A DNA stretch of 64,000 bases from Nocardia ninae NBRC 108245 (GTDB lineage: Bacteria; Actinomycetota; Actinomycetes; Mycobacteriales; Mycobacteriaceae), in the NCBI RefSeq assembly GCF_007990755.1, contig NZ_BJXA01000006.1, forward strand, positions 112,179-176,178. The letters are read 5' to 3'. Position 1 is the first letter of the stretch. Every line of letters begins with the position of its first letter. The position numbers and the translations under genes were made by a program. This document shows, one piece after another, positions 8,627-20,187 of this stretch. The notes under the pieces were generated by a model, which saw only the letters and a program-made list of their open reading frames with translations, had not been told where the DNA came from and searched no databases.

Positions 8627-8897
8627 GCGTCCTCCCCACCACCCGCTCTGCGTGTCATCGCTGTCAGTCGGCGGTGCAAAATTTAGCTCATCCGGTCGAC
8701 CCGATCGGTAACCGGGCGTGCGGACATTATGAACGCGTCATAGATCGTTGACGTGACCATGATGTCTCCACCATAGTTTCACCGATTTCCCGTAAGAATT
8801 CGAAACGGCGTGGCCACGGGGTTACCGGTTATGCTCCAAGCTCTGTGTGACGCGCTCGGACGTGACATCCGGGGGCCGCGGTCGACCTGAAGGGAAC

Positions 8898-10859
8898 GTG
8901 TTGCTGACCAGCGGTGAGGTTTTCGCCGGATTCACCATCGAGAAGCTGCTCGGGCAGGGCGGCATGGGCTCGGTGTATCTGGCCCGCCATCCCAGGCTGC
9001 CACGGCAGACCGCGCTGAAACTGCTCAACCGTGAGCTGTTCACCGATACCGAGGTGCGGGCGCGGTTCGAGCGGGAAGCCGATCTGGCCGCCCAGCTCGA
9101 TCATCCGAATATCGTCGCGGTGTACGACCGCGGCACCGAGGACGACCAGCTGTGGATCTCCATGCAGTACGTCGACGGCATCGACGCGGCGACGGTGACG
9201 CCGCAGAAGCTGCCGCCGGAACGGGCCGTGCAGATCATCGAAGGCGTCGCCGGGGCGCTGGATTACGCGCATGGCATGGGCGTGCTGCACCGCGACGTGA
9301 AGCCGGCCAACATCATGCTGGCCCGGTCCAGCGGCGGGCATCGCGAGCGGGTGTTCCTCACCGACTTCGGCATCGCCCGGCTGCGCGAGGATTCCACGCA
9401 CCTGACGCAGACCGGCATGTTCACCGCGACCCTGGCCTACGCCTCGCCGGAGCAGATGACCGGCGCGCACCTGGATCACCGCTCCGACCAGTACTCGCTG
9501 GCGTGCGCGCTGTACTGGTTGCTCACCGGGGTCGCGCCGTTCGACGCGCCCGCCCCGGCCGACATCATCCGCGGGCACCTGCAGTTACCGCCGCCGTCCG
9601 CGTCCGCGCTGCGGGCCGGTCTGCCGCCCGCGTTGGACGCGGTCATCGCGGTGGCGATGGCGAAACGTCCCGATCAGCGGTTCGCGTCGTGCCTCGACTT
9701 CGCCACTGCCGCAAAGCAAGCGCTCGCCGGGCAGCTGCCGCAGTTGCCCACCGCGGTGCAGTACACCGCGCCGCCTGCCCCGACGGTGCTGGCGCAGCCG
9801 CCGAGCCAGGGTTCGTACCAGGCACCACCCTCGTACGCAGGCCCGGCCCCGACCTACGCTGTGCCGCAGTACACGGCGGGTGCTGTTGCCGGGCAACAGT
9901 TCCCGTCCGCCGGAACCGGCTATTCGACGCCGCCGCAGCAGTCCGTTGCTGGACAGTCGTTCGCGCCGGTCAGCCAGGCCGGCGTTGGCTATCCGCCGCC
10001 TAATTCCGCTGCCGGACAGACTTTCCCGCCGGTGAGTCAGGCCGGCGGCTACGCGCCCAGTTCCGGCGCTGACCAGTCGTTTCCACCGGTGGGCCAGGCC
10101 GGTGGTGGCTATCCGCCCAATTCCGGTGCCGGGCAAGCTTTCCCGCCGATGGGCTACGGCCCGTCGGGTGCCGCCCCTGGCTACCCCGGCCCGCAAGCCC
10201 GGCGCTCGAACACCGGCCTGGTCGCGGTGATCGCCCTGGCCGTCGTGGTCGTGCTGGTGGTCGCCGGGGTTGTGCTGATGAAACTGCTGGATTCGGACTC
10301 GGCGGCCCCGCTGGACGTCGGTAAGCCCCCCACGGCGGACACGTCCGCCGATCCGTCCCTCGTCGCCAAGGCCTTCCCGAAGATCCTCCCGCAGGGCGTC
10401 GACACCCAGTACGGAATCGGCACCGGCAAGGGCTATCACGACAAGACCTGCTTCCTGGACACCGCCAAGGCGGGCGAGAAGATCTCCAGCGACGACGACG
10501 TGCCCGCCTTCCCGAAGTGGGAGACGGGCTGGAACTGCTGGGGCGTGCCGATCGCCGAGCCGGACTTCATTGTGGTCGCCTTCAAGACGCCTGAGGATGC
10601 CAAGGCTGCAGTGCGCGATCTGCCGTCCAACACCAAGGCGACCGAACGCAACGGCGGCAAGTCCTACACCACTTATCGGTGGCAGAAGGCCGACGGCGGC
10701 TTCCCCGACGGGTTCCTGCTGGTGAGCTTCGAATCCGATCCGGCGCGGTCGAACTACCTGTTCTTCGCCAAGGTGACGCTCACTGACAGCCAGCCGGAAT
10801 CCGGATTCGGCATGACCCAGCAGAAGTTCAAGACCTGGTTCACCGGATTGCCGCTGTAG
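8898..10859 (+). CDS. Transmembrane serine/threonine protein kinase (PknB/PknF type)
   Basis: A 653-residue receptor-type kinase. The N-terminal kinase domain (about 12-270) has the glycine loop GQGGMGSVY, Lys41, catalytic HRDVKPAN (Asp133) and DFG (Asp156). A Pro/Gly/Gln-rich linker follows, with about five copies of a ~22-residue unit built around [16 protein letters not shown] (DNA ~9885-10165). One transmembrane helix spans about 440-464, and the ~190-residue extracellular domain has several cysteines and no PASTA repeats. Start GTG 8898 is chosen because AAGGGA precedes it and family proteins begin shortly before GxFxGFTI; GTG 8847 in frame is the alternative. The downstream ABC permease gene is convergent, only 10 bp away. 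Confidence 0.92.
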   Translation: MLLTSGEVFAGFTIEKLLGQGGMGSVYLARHPRLPRQTALKLLNRELFTDTEVRARFEREADLAAQLDHPNIVAVYDRGTEDDQLWISMQYVDGIDAATVTPQKLPPERAVQIIEGVAGALDYAHGMGVLHRDVKPANIMLARSSGGHRERVFLTDFGIARLREDSTHLTQTGMFTATLAYASPEQMTGAHLDHRSDQYSLACALYWLLTGVAPFDAPAPADIIRGHLQLPPPSASALRAGLPPALDAVIAVAMAKRPDQRFASCLDFATAAKQALAGQLPQLPTAVQYTAPPAPTVLAQPPSQGSYQAPPSYAGPAPTYAVPQYTAGAVAGQQFPSAGTGYSTPPQQSVAGQSFAPVSQAGVGYPPPNSAAGQTFPPVSQAGGYAPSSGADQSFPPVGQAGGGYPPNSGAGQAFPPMGYGPSGAAPGYPGPQARRSNTGLVAVIALAVVVVLVVAGVVLMKLLDSDSAAPLDVGKPPTADTSADPSLVAKAFPKILPQGVDTQYGIGTGKGYHDKTCFLDTAKAGEKISSDDDVPAFPKWETGWNCWGVPIAEPDFIVVAFKTPEDAKAAVRDLPSNTKATERNGGKSYTTYRWQKADGGFPDGFLLVSFESDPARSNYLFFAKVTLTDSQPESGFGMTQQKFKTWFTGLPL

Positions 10860-10869
10860 TCAACGGTAT

Positions 10870-13358
10870 TCAGTCGACCGCCAGCGCCGCCACGATCGGC
10901 AGCCGTCCCGCCCGCAGTGCGGGCGGGATCGAACCGAGCAGTGCGAGCGCGAGCGCGATGGTTCCGTAGACCAGCAGCATCGGGCTCGGCTGGTAGACGA
11001 CGTCGATGGTGAGCGCTTGCGCCATGGCGAGGGTAGCCAGGTATTGCACGGCGATGCCGACGACGAGACCCAGTGCCGCGCCGGTCAATCCGATGCCCGC
11101 CGCCTCGGCGAGCACCGAACGCATCAGGAATTGGCGGCTGGTGCCCATGGCCCGCAGCACGCCGAGTTCCCTGCGGCGTTCGAGCACCGACAGCATCAAG
11201 GTGTTCAGCAGGGCCACCGTGGCCACCAGCACCACGATCCAGAGGATGGCATTGCTCATCGCCGAGCCCTGTTCGATGCTGGCGGTGGCTGCGATGACCG
11301 CGTTGGCTCCGGTGTCCACGTGCATCTCCGGCGGTACCAGTTGCCGGATCGCCGCCTGCACGGCCGCGGGATCCGCGCCGGATGCGATGTTCACCGCGAC
11401 GATAGTTTCGCCGGGTCGCTCGTACCACGTGCGCAGCAGGTCGAGATCCATCATCACGACGCCGGAGATCGCCGAGAAGTACGGAATCACTTGCAGCACA
11501 GTGACGGTGCGTGGGCCGGTGGGGGTGGGCAGGGTCAGCTGGGCGCCGGCGTCCACGCCGAGCGACTTCGCCACGTCACGCGAGATCACCACGCCCGCAC
11601 CGGCGGACAGCCCTGCGGCGACCGCGTCGTCCAGCATGCGCATTCGGGTCTGCCGGGCGCTGGGCGGGAAGCCCTGCAACATCACTCGGCCGCTGCCGAG
11701 GGTGGCGAAAGCCATTTGGGCCGGACTGACCTCGGCCACGCCGGGGACCGCCGCGATCCGGTCGGCTAGTCCGGCGGGCAGCAGCGGGCCGGTCGGAAAC
11801 TGTGCCCTCGAGGCGGGGCTGACGTACAGATCGGTTCTGGCCAGGTCGTCGAACGTGGTGGTGGCCGAATCCACCATATTGTTCGACGCCCCGCTCATCG
11901 CGACGGTCGCCGCAACCCCGATCAGCACGGTCATCGCGGTCGCCCACACCCGGCGCGGTGCGCGTTCCAGCGTGGTCGCGCCGAGCGCACCGGGCGCACC
12001 GAACGCACGCGAGATGGTCGCTGCCGCTCGGACGAGCGGACCGGTGGCGGCGAAACAGAGCGCGATGGCCGCGACGAACGCGGTCGAGATGGCGCCGAGC
12101 GAGTAGCGGCCGAGGTCCGCCGTGGCGATCGCGACCGCCAGCGCGGCCAGCCCGAGACCCGCGACGACCGCGGCCCAGCGCAGCAGCGGGCTCGTCGTAT
12201 CCGCACTGTTGACACCGACCGGGACCAACGCCTCGATGGGCTCCACCTTGTACACCTGGCGGGTGGCCAACCCGGCGGCGATCACGCTGGCGATCACGCA
12301 GGCGGCGATAGCGACCGGAATCGCGTAGCCGGGCACCAGATACTCGGTGCGCGCCTCCACCGACGACATGATGGCGACCGGCAACTGGTCGATCGCGAGG
12401 CGCCCCATGAAGATACCGAGCACCGCGCCGACGGCGCCGCCGAGCAGGCCGAGCAGCGCGGCCTCCGCGAGCAGATCCCGCACCATCGGCCCGCGCTTGC
12501 CGCCGATGGCCCGCAGCAGCGACAGCATGGGTCTGCGCTGGGCAATGGCCATGCTCATGGCGTTGTAGATGAGGAAGGCCGAAACGATCAGCGCCGCAGC
12601 CGAAGCCATCATGGTGGAGTACCGCACCAGCTGCACGGCGCTGCCTGCCTGGGCGGTGCGCAGGCTCGGGTCGGCGACCACCGCGCGACCATCGACGGCC
12701 TCGGTGAGCTCGGCACGCAAGGCCTCGACCGAGATGCCCTGCGCCGGAACGACCTGAATGGAATCCAGTCGGCCGCTCCGCCCGGTGACCTGCTGGGCGA
12801 GCCCGAGCGGTGCGGCGACGAGATGACCGCCGTTGAGCTGCTCAGACGTCTCCTCGTCGAGAACGCCTGCGACGGTGACGGTTTCGGAGCCCAGGGCGAA
12901 CCGCGCACCCTCCGCATGTCCCATGGCGGCACCGACCAGGACACCGTTGGGCACCGTGAGCAGCTTGCCGACGTGCGCGGTCATCGGCCCGGCCAGCTCG
13001 CCACCCAGCGCGCCGATATTCTGATCGGCCCCGATCAGCAGGGCCCGGTCCGCGCCCGAACCGATCTGCGCGCGCACCATCGGCACCGCCTTGTCCACCC
13101 CGGGCGTGGCCGCGACACGTTGCAGCAGTTGCTGATCGAAGCCCGCGTCGGTGACGCCGGTGACCTCGAGCGCGGCCCGGCCGCCGAGGCTGTGCGTCAA
13201 TCGATCCACCGACCCGGTGACCGAGCCGGAGATGCTCAGCACCGCGACGAGCAGCCCCGCCGATACCCCCATCACCACGAGGGACAGGGCGGTGCGCCCG
13301 CGGTGGACGAGGAGTTCCCCGATATTGAACAGCCGCAAGCGATCCCATGCGGCGCCGA

Positions 13359-13362
<4 letters not shown>
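10870..13362 (-). CDS. ABC transporter permease, MacB/FtsX type
   Basis: An 830-residue membrane protein with two FtsX-type permease halves. An N-terminal helix is followed by a large periplasm-facing (MacB_PCD-like) domain. A first helix cluster (~250-370) and further central helices come next. A second soluble domain and a C-terminal cluster with LNTLMLSVLERRRELGVLRAMG end the protein. The phrases RPMLSLLRAIGGKR and RRELGVLRAMGTSR are the duplicated coupling signatures of this family. The start overlaps the ATPase stop by 4 bp (ATGA), giving a two-gene exporter. Such mechanotransmission transporters usually move lipids, peptides or lipoproteins, or drive envelope remodelling. The substrate is unknown. 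Confidence 0.92.
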
Positions 13363-14078
<716 letters not shown>

Positions 14079-14111
14079 TCTGTTCGGTCGGTCAGATGTT
14101 CGTCCGCCGCG

Positions 14112-14432
14112 CTAGCGCGCCATGGCCTCCGGCGCGTGGTGGCGGCGACGATACTGTGCGTCGAGGACTGCGCGCAGCACCGGCTGCTCGGCGGCCAGCT
14201 CCAGATAAGCATCGATGGCCGACTGTCCTTGGGCCATCGCCTGGTCCAGCTTCGCGTCGAGGTGGATATTCCAGCGATAGCGCAGCGCGAGCAGCAAACC
14301 CTCCGCGCCGCCGAACAGCCGCTCCAGCTCCGGAATCCCGGTGAACAGGTGCGGATCGCCCGGATCGACGGCGGCCCGGGCCAGGACGGTGTGCACAACT
14401 TCTGTGCGGGCGTGCTGATCTTTCCAGGACAT
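14112..14432 (-). CDS. Small conserved hypothetical protein upstream of the ABC exporter
   Basis: A 106-residue, mostly helical soluble protein rich in Ala, Leu, Glu and Arg, beginning MSWKDQHARTEVVHTVLARA. ATG 14432 is chosen because GGAGG precedes it by 8 bp. I do not recognise a named family. It has no signal peptide or membrane segment. Because it leads the ABC exporter operon with a gap of only 33 bp, it may regulate or accompany that transporter; this is inference from position only. Confidence 0.7.
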   Translation of the reverse strand: MSWKDQHARTEVVHTVLARAAVDPGDPHLFTGIPELERLFGGAEGLLLALRYRWNIHLDAKLDQAMAQGQSAIDAYLELAAEQPVLRAVLDAQYRRRHHAPEAMAR

Positions 14433-14589
14433 GAGCCTCGCCTCCCTGTGACGCTGCAACTCACGTTACGGACGAGCCGGTCCACCTGTCTTCGTGCCAC
14501 GGACCCGAATAGATCTCCGCCCACGGTAGGAGAAGCGACCCGCTTCAGGAACGATGTACGGGCCGCGAGCGGGCGGTTAGCCTTACCGC

Positions 14590-15918
14590 ATGGGTGTGAT
14601 CGGCGTCTCCGCCCCGGCCGGCGAGCCGAGGCTGGTGACCCGCGTGTGGCGGCGCGTGGTTGTCGGTCTGCGCCGCAGCGGGGAACGGATCGCCGAGTTC
14701 GCCAGACAACCGGTGACCTCGTTCCAGCGGCGGGTCGAGGAACTGCCCTTCGACTATCCGCCGTCGGTCATCATCGCGGTCGATCTGGCGTTGGTCATCG
14801 TCGCCATCGGCGCGGCGATCCAGCGGCACAGCTACTTTCCGACCGCCCTTCCGATCCTGGCCGTGCTGCTGACCTCCGCGTTCGGCCCGATGTACGCGTT
14901 CCTCGGGGTGATGCCACGGCCGGTGACGCTCGGGTTGTTCGCGATGGCGGCCGAGGCGCTGTTTCTCCTCCAGCCGGTCTCGCCGGATCTCGCACCTTTC
15001 GTGCTCGTCGCCGCGGCTGGTGAGGTGTCGGCGATCACGGCCAAGCGGATCAGCGTGCCGGTGACCGCCGCGATGATGCTCGAACTGGTCCTGTTCGACA
15101 TCTACGGGAACCTGTCGGAGGGTTTGCCGACCTATCTCGTCACCGTTGCGTTCGGGTGGATGGTCGGTGTGCTGCTGCAATATCAGCGGCGCTTCCTCTA
15201 TCAGGAGCGCGGCTACCAAGACATCCGCGCGGCCCAGGCCGCCGACGAGGAACGCCGCCGAATCGCCCGCGAGGTGCATGACGTGATCGCGCACTCGCTG
15301 AGCATCACGCTGTTGCATCTCACCGCGGCACGGCACGCGCTGCAGACCGACCGCGAGGTCGACGAGGCGGTGGAATCGCTCACCGACGCCGAGCAACTCG
15401 GCCGTCAGGCCATGGCCGATATCCGGCGCACCGTCGGGCTGCTCGACGCGCGACCGTCGAAACACGTGCCGGAACCGGGTGTGGAGGACATCGCGACGTT
15501 GGTCGGCGACTTCGCCAGAGCCGGGCTGGACGTGCGCTACGTGTGCGCCGAGGACCTGCGTGCGGTCTCACCCGCGGTCGGGCTCGCGCTGTATCGGATC
15601 GGGCAGGAGTCGCTGGCCAATGTCGTCAAACACGCGCCGGGCGGGTCCGCGCTCATGCAGGTGGTGGTGGACTCGGCCGCGGTGACACTGACGGTGCACA
15701 ACACGTTGCCCGCCGGCCTGCCCGCACAACCGGGCACCGGGATGGGCCTGTCGGGGATGGTGCAGCGGGCCGAACTGCTCGGCGGCCGGATCATTGCGGG
15801 CCAGTGCGACGGCGGCTGGTCGGTCCGTGCGTCCATCCCGCTGGCTCCGGTGCGCGGTGCGTGCCTCCTGACGGGCATTCCGCTCGGCGGCGCGGCGGTG
15901 AACCGGGAGGCGGGATGA
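14590..15918 (+). CDS. Sensor histidine kinase, NarL/DesK-type (second pair)
   Basis: A 442-residue kinase. A ~55-residue basic cytoplasmic start precedes five or six membrane helices (about 58-195) with very short loops. The HisKA_3 motif IAREVHDVIAHSLSITLLH gives the phosphoacceptor His230. The N-box is YRIGQESLANVVKHA and the G-box GTGMGLSGM. It lies 55 bp upstream of the response regulator start at 15974. Like the first kinase of the window it lacks a large external sensor domain, which fits sensing inside the membrane. Confidence 0.95.
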   Translation: MGVIGVSAPAGEPRLVTRVWRRVVVGLRRSGERIAEFARQPVTSFQRRVEELPFDYPPSVIIAVDLALVIVAIGAAIQRHSYFPTALPILAVLLTSAFGPMYAFLGVMPRPVTLGLFAMAAEALFLLQPVSPDLAPFVLVAAAGEVSAITAKRISVPVTAAMMLELVLFDIYGNLSEGLPTYLVTVAFGWMVGVLLQYQRRFLYQERGYQDIRAAQAADEERRRIAREVHDVIAHSLSITLLHLTAARHALQTDREVDEAVESLTDAEQLGRQAMADIRRTVGLLDARPSKHVPEPGVEDIATLVGDFARAGLDVRYVCAEDLRAVSPAVGLALYRIGQESLANVVKHAPGGSALMQVVVDSAAVTLTVHNTLPAGLPAQPGTGMGLSGMVQRAELLGGRIIAGQCDGGWSVRASIPLAPVRGACLLTGIPLGGAAVNREAG

Positions 15919-15973
15919 CGGCCCGCCGCACTCCACAGACGGGGTGCGCTCCCCGCAACGTACGGGAGGCCCT

Positions 15974-16663
15974 GTGACAGCGGCATCACCCGCGGAAGAC
16001 GCGGTGACCGTCCTGGTAGTCGACGACCAGGAGTTGGTTCGCGGCGGACTGCGCCGGATCCTGCGCCGCCGGGACGGATTCATCGTCAGCGAATGCGCCG
16101 ACGGCGACGAGGTGGTCGCCGCGGTGGCGGCCGCGCGGCCCGACGTGGTGCTGATGGATCTGCGGATGAAACGCGTCGGCGGCATCGACGCCACCCGCCT
16201 GCTGCGCTCGCGCGACGGATCACCGCCGGTGCTGGTGCTGACCACCTTCGACGACGATCAGCTGCTGTCCGGTGCGCTGCGCGCAGGCGCGGCGGGGTTC
16301 ATTCTCAAGGATTCGCCGGCCGAGGATCTGATTCGCGCGGTGCGGATGGTCGCCGGTGGTGGCGCCTGGCTCGACCCGTCGGTCACCGAACGGGTGCTGT
16401 CGGCCTATCGCACCGTGCGGCCGAGCGCGACACGCACGAGCGCGAGGTTGTCCGATCTCACAGCGCGCGAGTACGAGGTGCTCGAATTGATCGGACGCGG
16501 CCGGGTGAACGCGGAGATCGCCCGCGAACTGGGTATCTCGGAAGTGACCGTGAAAAGCCATGTCGGACACATATTCGGCAAGCTAGAGCTGCGGGATCGG
16601 GCCGCCGCGATCGTCTTTGCGTTTGACCACGGGGTGGTGACACCCGGAGAATCCACTCTTTGA
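15974..16663 (+). CDS. Response regulator, NarL/FixJ family (second pair)
   Basis: A 229-residue regulator with receiver Asp62 (VVLMDLRMKRVGG), a conserved Thr/Lys pair (LTTFDDD, FILKDSP) and a C-terminal LuxR-type helix-turn-helix (LTAREYEVLELIGRGRVNAEIARELGISEVTVKSHVGHIFGKL). GTG 15974 is preferred over upstream in-frame starts because GGGAGG lies just before it. It is the evident partner of the kinase at 14590. The next gene, a Ser/Thr kinase, starts 61 bp later on the same strand, so the two kinds of signalling may be co-transcribed. Confidence 0.95.
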   Translation: MTAASPAEDAVTVLVVDDQELVRGGLRRILRRRDGFIVSECADGDEVVAAVAAARPDVVLMDLRMKRVGGIDATRLLRSRDGSPPVLVLTTFDDDQLLSGALRAGAAGFILKDSPAEDLIRAVRMVAGGGAWLDPSVTERVLSAYRTVRPSATRTSARLSDLTAREYEVLELIGRGRVNAEIARELGISEVTVKSHVGHIFGKLELRDRAAAIVFAFDHGVVTPGESTL

Positions 16664-16724
16664 CGGGCCGGTGTTGTGAGAGTTATGCGTGCACATCCGG
16701 CCCGGGATGTGGAGGATTGACGGG

Positions 16725-19307
16725 GTGGAGGCACCTGGGCCCAGAACCGGTACACGGTTCGGGCCGTACGAATTGCGGTCACTGCTGGGCAAGGGGGGCA
16801 TGGGCGAGGTCTACGAGGCCTACGACACGGTGAAAGACCGAGTGGTGGCGGTCAAGCTGCTGCACGAGGAACTCGCCGGTGACCCCGCGTACCAGGTGCG
16901 GTTCCGGCGCGAATCGCAGGCGGCCGCGCGGGTCGCCGAGCCACACATCGTGCCCATCCACGACTGGGGCGTCATCGACGGCGTGCTGTTCATCGACATG
17001 CAGTTGGTGCCCGGCGTCGATCTGCGCACCCTGCTGCGCAAGGAAGGACCGCTGAGTCCGGTTCGCGCGGTGGGCATCGTCGAACAGATCGCCTCGGCGC
17101 TGGACGCTGCGCACGCGGGCGGACTGGTGCACCGCGACGTCAAGCCGGCCAACATTCTCGTCACCGCCGCCGATCACGCCTTCCTCGCCGACTTCGGCAT
17201 CGCGCACACCGAAGGCGACAGCGCCGTCACGATGGTCGGCATGGCCGTTGGCTCCTACATCTACATGGCGCCGGAACGCTTCGACGTCGCCCAGGTGACC
17301 GGCCGGGCCGACATCTATTCGCTGTCCTGCGTGCTACACGAGTGCCTGACGGGTGCTTCACCTTTCCCGGCCGCCAGCATGAACGTGCTGATCCGGTCGC
17401 ATCTTTCCGAGACACCGCCGCGGCCGAGCTCCCAGCAGGCGGGCATCCCGGCCGGACTCGACGCGGTGATCAGCCGCGGCATGGCCAAGGATCCGGCCGA
17501 TCGGTGGCCGACCGCATCCGCCATGGCGCTGGCGGCGCGGGCCGCGCTCAGCAGTGCGCCCTCGACCGGCGTGCCGCAGGCGAGTGCGCCGTCGACGGGT
17601 GCGAATTCGGCGGGTGCGCCGAATGTGTCGCCGCCGATCGGGGCGCCCAACGTACCGCCGCCTACCGGTCCGATGCTGGTGGTTCGCGCGCCCGGCGCGG
17701 GTGGGGTGCCGCCGGAGTCGACGGGGGAGATCTCCGCCGTGATCCTGCCCAGCGCGCCGACCGTGGTGCGGCCGACCGAGATCCAGTTCACGACGCTGTC
17801 GTCCGCGCAGGAACCCACGCCGCCGCTCGGACCGACGCCGCGGTGGACACCCGATCAGGGTCTGCCGCCGGTGCGGCCGTTCCCCGACGCGCATCTGTAC
17901 TCGGAGGAGTCCGGGGGACAGGTGTATTCGGAGCATGGTGGGGGACCGGAGTATCCGGATCAGTCCGGACAGCCGTATCCGGGTCCTGCCGGGGGACCGG
18001 CTTACTCGGAGCGGCCCGGTGGGCAGCGGTACTCGGATCAGCCTGGCGGACAGCCGTACTCGGAACAGCCCGGCCGGAATGACGCGGAGCCGCTCGGTGG
18101 CGAGCCGTATTCGGGTCGGCCCGGAGCACTGCCCTATTCAGGTGCGGCCGGGGGGCAAAGGTACTCGGACGAGCCCGGCCGGCAACCGTATCCGGACCAG
18201 CCTCAGGGACCGCCGGACTCGGATCGACCTGAGGGCCGGCCGTACTCGGATCAGCCGGGCGGGCGGCAGTTCTCGGATCCTTCGGAGGGGCCGGGTTACT
18301 CGGGTCAGCCGGGTCGCCAACCGTATTCGGACAGCCAGGGACAGCCGTATCCGGGGCATCCAGGTGCGCAAGCCTATTCGGCCGAGCCCGGCCAGCCGTA
18401 TGCGGAACACCCTGGGGCGCAGGCATATTCGGAGGACAAGCCCTTCGTCGGCGGTCAAGCATACTCGGCCGCCCAGCAATACGAGACGACGCGCTTCCCT
18501 GATGAACCCGGCTTCGGGCGACCCCCGGGCGCCGGCGACTATCCCTCCGACGACTATCCCGACGATCACCAGCCCACCGAGGTCTACGCGGCACCGGGCG
18601 GGTACACGCCGCCGGAAGCCTATTCCGCACCGGACGACTACTACGATCCCGCAAGGTTTTCCGAGCCCGGCGGTCACGCTCGCGTCGACTATCCGCCGCA
18701 GAGCAACTATGCAAGCCGCAGCGAGTACCCGGAGCAGGGCTACGCGCCGGAGTACGACGACTACGACCCGGAGGAAGAGCCCTACTCGACCGGCAAGCGC
18801 CGGTCCATCGTGCTGCCCATCCTGATCGCGGTGGTGGTGATCGTCGTGGTGGCGGTCGTCGGAGTGGTGGGCTGGCAGGTGTTCACCTCCACCAATGTCG
18901 CGAAGCCCACCGACCAGCAGGCCGGCGCTCCGGTACCGACGGCCAGTCCGCAACCGCAGGCGCCGGGCAGTCCGTCGGCACCGCCGGTCACCTCCTCCGC
19001 CCCGGCCAAGACGACCACGGCGGTTCCGCTGCCCGCCGGTGCGAAGCCGTGTACCCAGGGCGATTCGGGCTCGGGTGCGTTCACCAAGTCCGCCACCGGC
19101 TCCGCCGCGACGACGTGTGCGTTCGCCGAGGAAGTCCGGCGGGCATACGCCGAGGCGAGCCCCGGAAGCACCACCTCGCGGAACGCACCGCGCACCGTGG
19201 TGGCGACCAGCCCGGTGACCGGCCGGACCTACACGATGAATTGCCTCAGTGAAGGCCAGCTCGTCACGTGCAGTGGCGGCGAAAATGCGGTGGTGTATGT
19301 ATATTGA
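16725..19307 (+). CDS. Transmembrane serine/threonine protein kinase with long YS-P-G repeat linker
   Basis: An 860-residue kinase. The kinase domain (about 13-275) has GKGGMGEVY, Lys44, [10 protein letters not shown] (Asp138) and DFG. A juxtamembrane linker of more than 400 residues includes about 20 imperfect ~10-residue units such as GGQPYSEQPG and GGQRYSDQPG (roughly 389-585). A transmembrane helix follows near 695-720, then a ~120-residue extracellular domain with cysteines that ends SGGENAVVYVY. GTG 16725 is chosen because GGAGG precedes it and its paralogue at 20297 starts at the same point. The repeated Tyr/Ser sites could be phosphorylated or bind partners. Its 3' end overlaps the beta-lactamase-like gene by 11 bp. 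Confidence 0.9.
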   Translation: MEAPGPRTGTRFGPYELRSLLGKGGMGEVYEAYDTVKDRVVAVKLLHEELAGDPAYQVRFRRESQAAARVAEPHIVPIHDWGVIDGVLFIDMQLVPGVDLRTLLRKEGPLSPVRAVGIVEQIASALDAAHAGGLVHRDVKPANILVTAADHAFLADFGIAHTEGDSAVTMVGMAVGSYIYMAPERFDVAQVTGRADIYSLSCVLHECLTGASPFPAASMNVLIRSHLSETPPRPSSQQAGIPAGLDAVISRGMAKDPADRWPTASAMALAARAALSSAPSTGVPQASAPSTGANSAGAPNVSPPIGAPNVPPPTGPMLVVRAPGAGGVPPESTGEISAVILPSAPTVVRPTEIQFTTLSSAQEPTPPLGPTPRWTPDQGLPPVRPFPDAHLYSEESGGQVYSEHGGGPEYPDQSGQPYPGPAGGPAYSERPGGQRYSDQPGGQPYSEQPGRNDAEPLGGEPYSGRPGALPYSGAAGGQRYSDEPGRQPYPDQPQGPPDSDRPEGRPYSDQPGGRQFSDPSEGPGYSGQPGRQPYSDSQGQPYPGHPGAQAYSAEPGQPYAEHPGAQAYSEDKPFVGGQAYSAAQQYETTRFPDEPGFGRPPGAGDYPSDDYPDDHQPTEVYAAPGGYTPPEAYSAPDDYYDPARFSEPGGHARVDYPPQSNYASRSEYPEQGYAPEYDDYDPEEEPYSTGKRRSIVLPILIAVVVIVVVAVVGVVGWQVFTSTNVAKPTDQQAGAPVPTASPQPQAPGSPSAPPVTSSAPAKTTTAVPLPAGAKPCTQGDSGSGAFTKSATGSAATTCAFAEEVRRAYAEASPGSTTSRNAPRTVVATSPVTGRTYTMNCLSEGQLVTCSGGENAVVYVY
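17890..18480 (+). repeat. Degenerate tandem repeat encoding (G-G-Q-P-Y-S-[DE]-Q-P-G)n in the kinase linker
   Basis: About 590 bp of imperfect ~30-bp units, each with a TATTCGGA or TACTCGGA core (Tyr-Ser-Asp/Glu) followed by CAGCCCGG-like Pro-Gly codons. The units stay in frame and vary mainly at two or three positions. The encoded stretch is disordered, Tyr/Pro/Gly-rich, and absent from the paralogous kinase at 20.3 kb. Confidence 0.85.
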
Positions 19308-20187
19308 TCGATCCCGCGCGGCTCGTGTCCGAAAAGCATTGAGCTGTGCGGCATTAGCCATGTTCCTGGTGGCCGGATGCGGGTCGGGCGCCGACCGTTC
19401 GGACGCGGACGAGACCAGCATTACCGAGGCCGCGTCGCATGCGGACCAAAAAGGCCTGTCCATCACCGTCCCCGGCACCCTGGCCGCGAGCGTCGCGGAA
19501 CTACAGGCCGGGGTGCGCGGACACCTCGGTCTGGCGATCATGCCGGTCGGCGGCGACCAGGTGGTCAGCTTCGGCGACTGGACCACCGGCCCCGCCTGGT
19601 CGACCATGAAGGTGCCGTTGACCATTGCCGCCCTGCGGCGCAACCCGGGTAACGCCTCCTACGCGGTGTCGGCCGCCATCACCGCGTCCGACAACGCCGC
19701 CGCCGACACGCTGTGGCAATCGCTCGGCACGAATCAGGAAGCGGCGCAGGCGGTTCAGTCGGTGCTCCGGGAGGGCGGCGACAGCAAGACCACCGTGCCC
19801 GCCGCCAGAACCAGGTCCGAGCATTCGGCCTTCGGCCAGGCGGAATGGTCACTGGCCGAACAGGTTCGGTTCGCCTCGCGACTGCCCTGCCTGCCGCAGT
19901 CCGCGACCGTGATCAACCTGATGGAGCAGGTCCAATCGGCCCAGCGCTGGGGCCTCGGCGCGTTCAGCGGCGCCGAGTTCAAGGGTGGCTGGGGTCCGGA
20001 CGCCTCGGGCGCGTACCTGGTCCGGCAGTTCGGCTTGATCTCGACGCCGTCGGGACAGATCGCGATCGCATTCGCGGCACAGCCGGACTCCGGTGCGTTC
20101 TCCGACGGGATGACGATGCTGGACAAGCTGTCCACCGTTATCTCCCAGCACTTGGACGAGCTGTCCGGCGGTCGCTGTCCTGCCTGA
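19297..20187 (+). CDS. Class A beta-lactamase-fold serine hydrolase lipoprotein (paralogue)
   Basis: A 296-residue lipoprotein, paralogous to the one at 7724-8626. It has a signal peptide with lipobox VAGC (Cys28), STMK (Ser102, Lys105), SDN (131-133) and KGG (230-232), with the flanking phrases GLAIMPVGG, WQSLG, QVRFASRLPCLPQ and VRQFG shared with the first copy. ATG 19297 overlaps the end of the kinase gene by 11 bp, so the two are co-translated. Earlier in-frame ATGs (19249, 19285) would lengthen the overlap. It is anchored outside the membrane, where the kinase also exposes its sensor domain. A functional link to peptidoglycan or beta-lactam sensing is plausible but unproven. Confidence 0.82.
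   Translation: MYIDRSRAARVRKALSCAALAMFLVAGCGSGADRSDADETSITEAASHADQKGLSITVPGTLAASVAELQAGVRGHLGLAIMPVGGDQVVSFGDWTTGPAWSTMKVPLTIAALRRNPGNASYAVSAAITASDNAAADTLWQSLGTNQEAAQAVQSVLREGGDSKTTVPAARTRSEHSAFGQAEWSLAEQVRFASRLPCLPQSATVINLMEQVQSAQRWGLGAFSGAEFKGGWGPDASGAYLVRQFGLISTPSGQIAIAFAAQPDSGAFSDGMTMLDKLSTVISQHLDELSGGRCPA

Noticed and set aside
14545-15465. 306-codon minus-strand frame opposite the second histidine kinase
   Set aside because: The plus-strand histidine kinase has complete domain motifs throughout; the opposite frame is its shadow.
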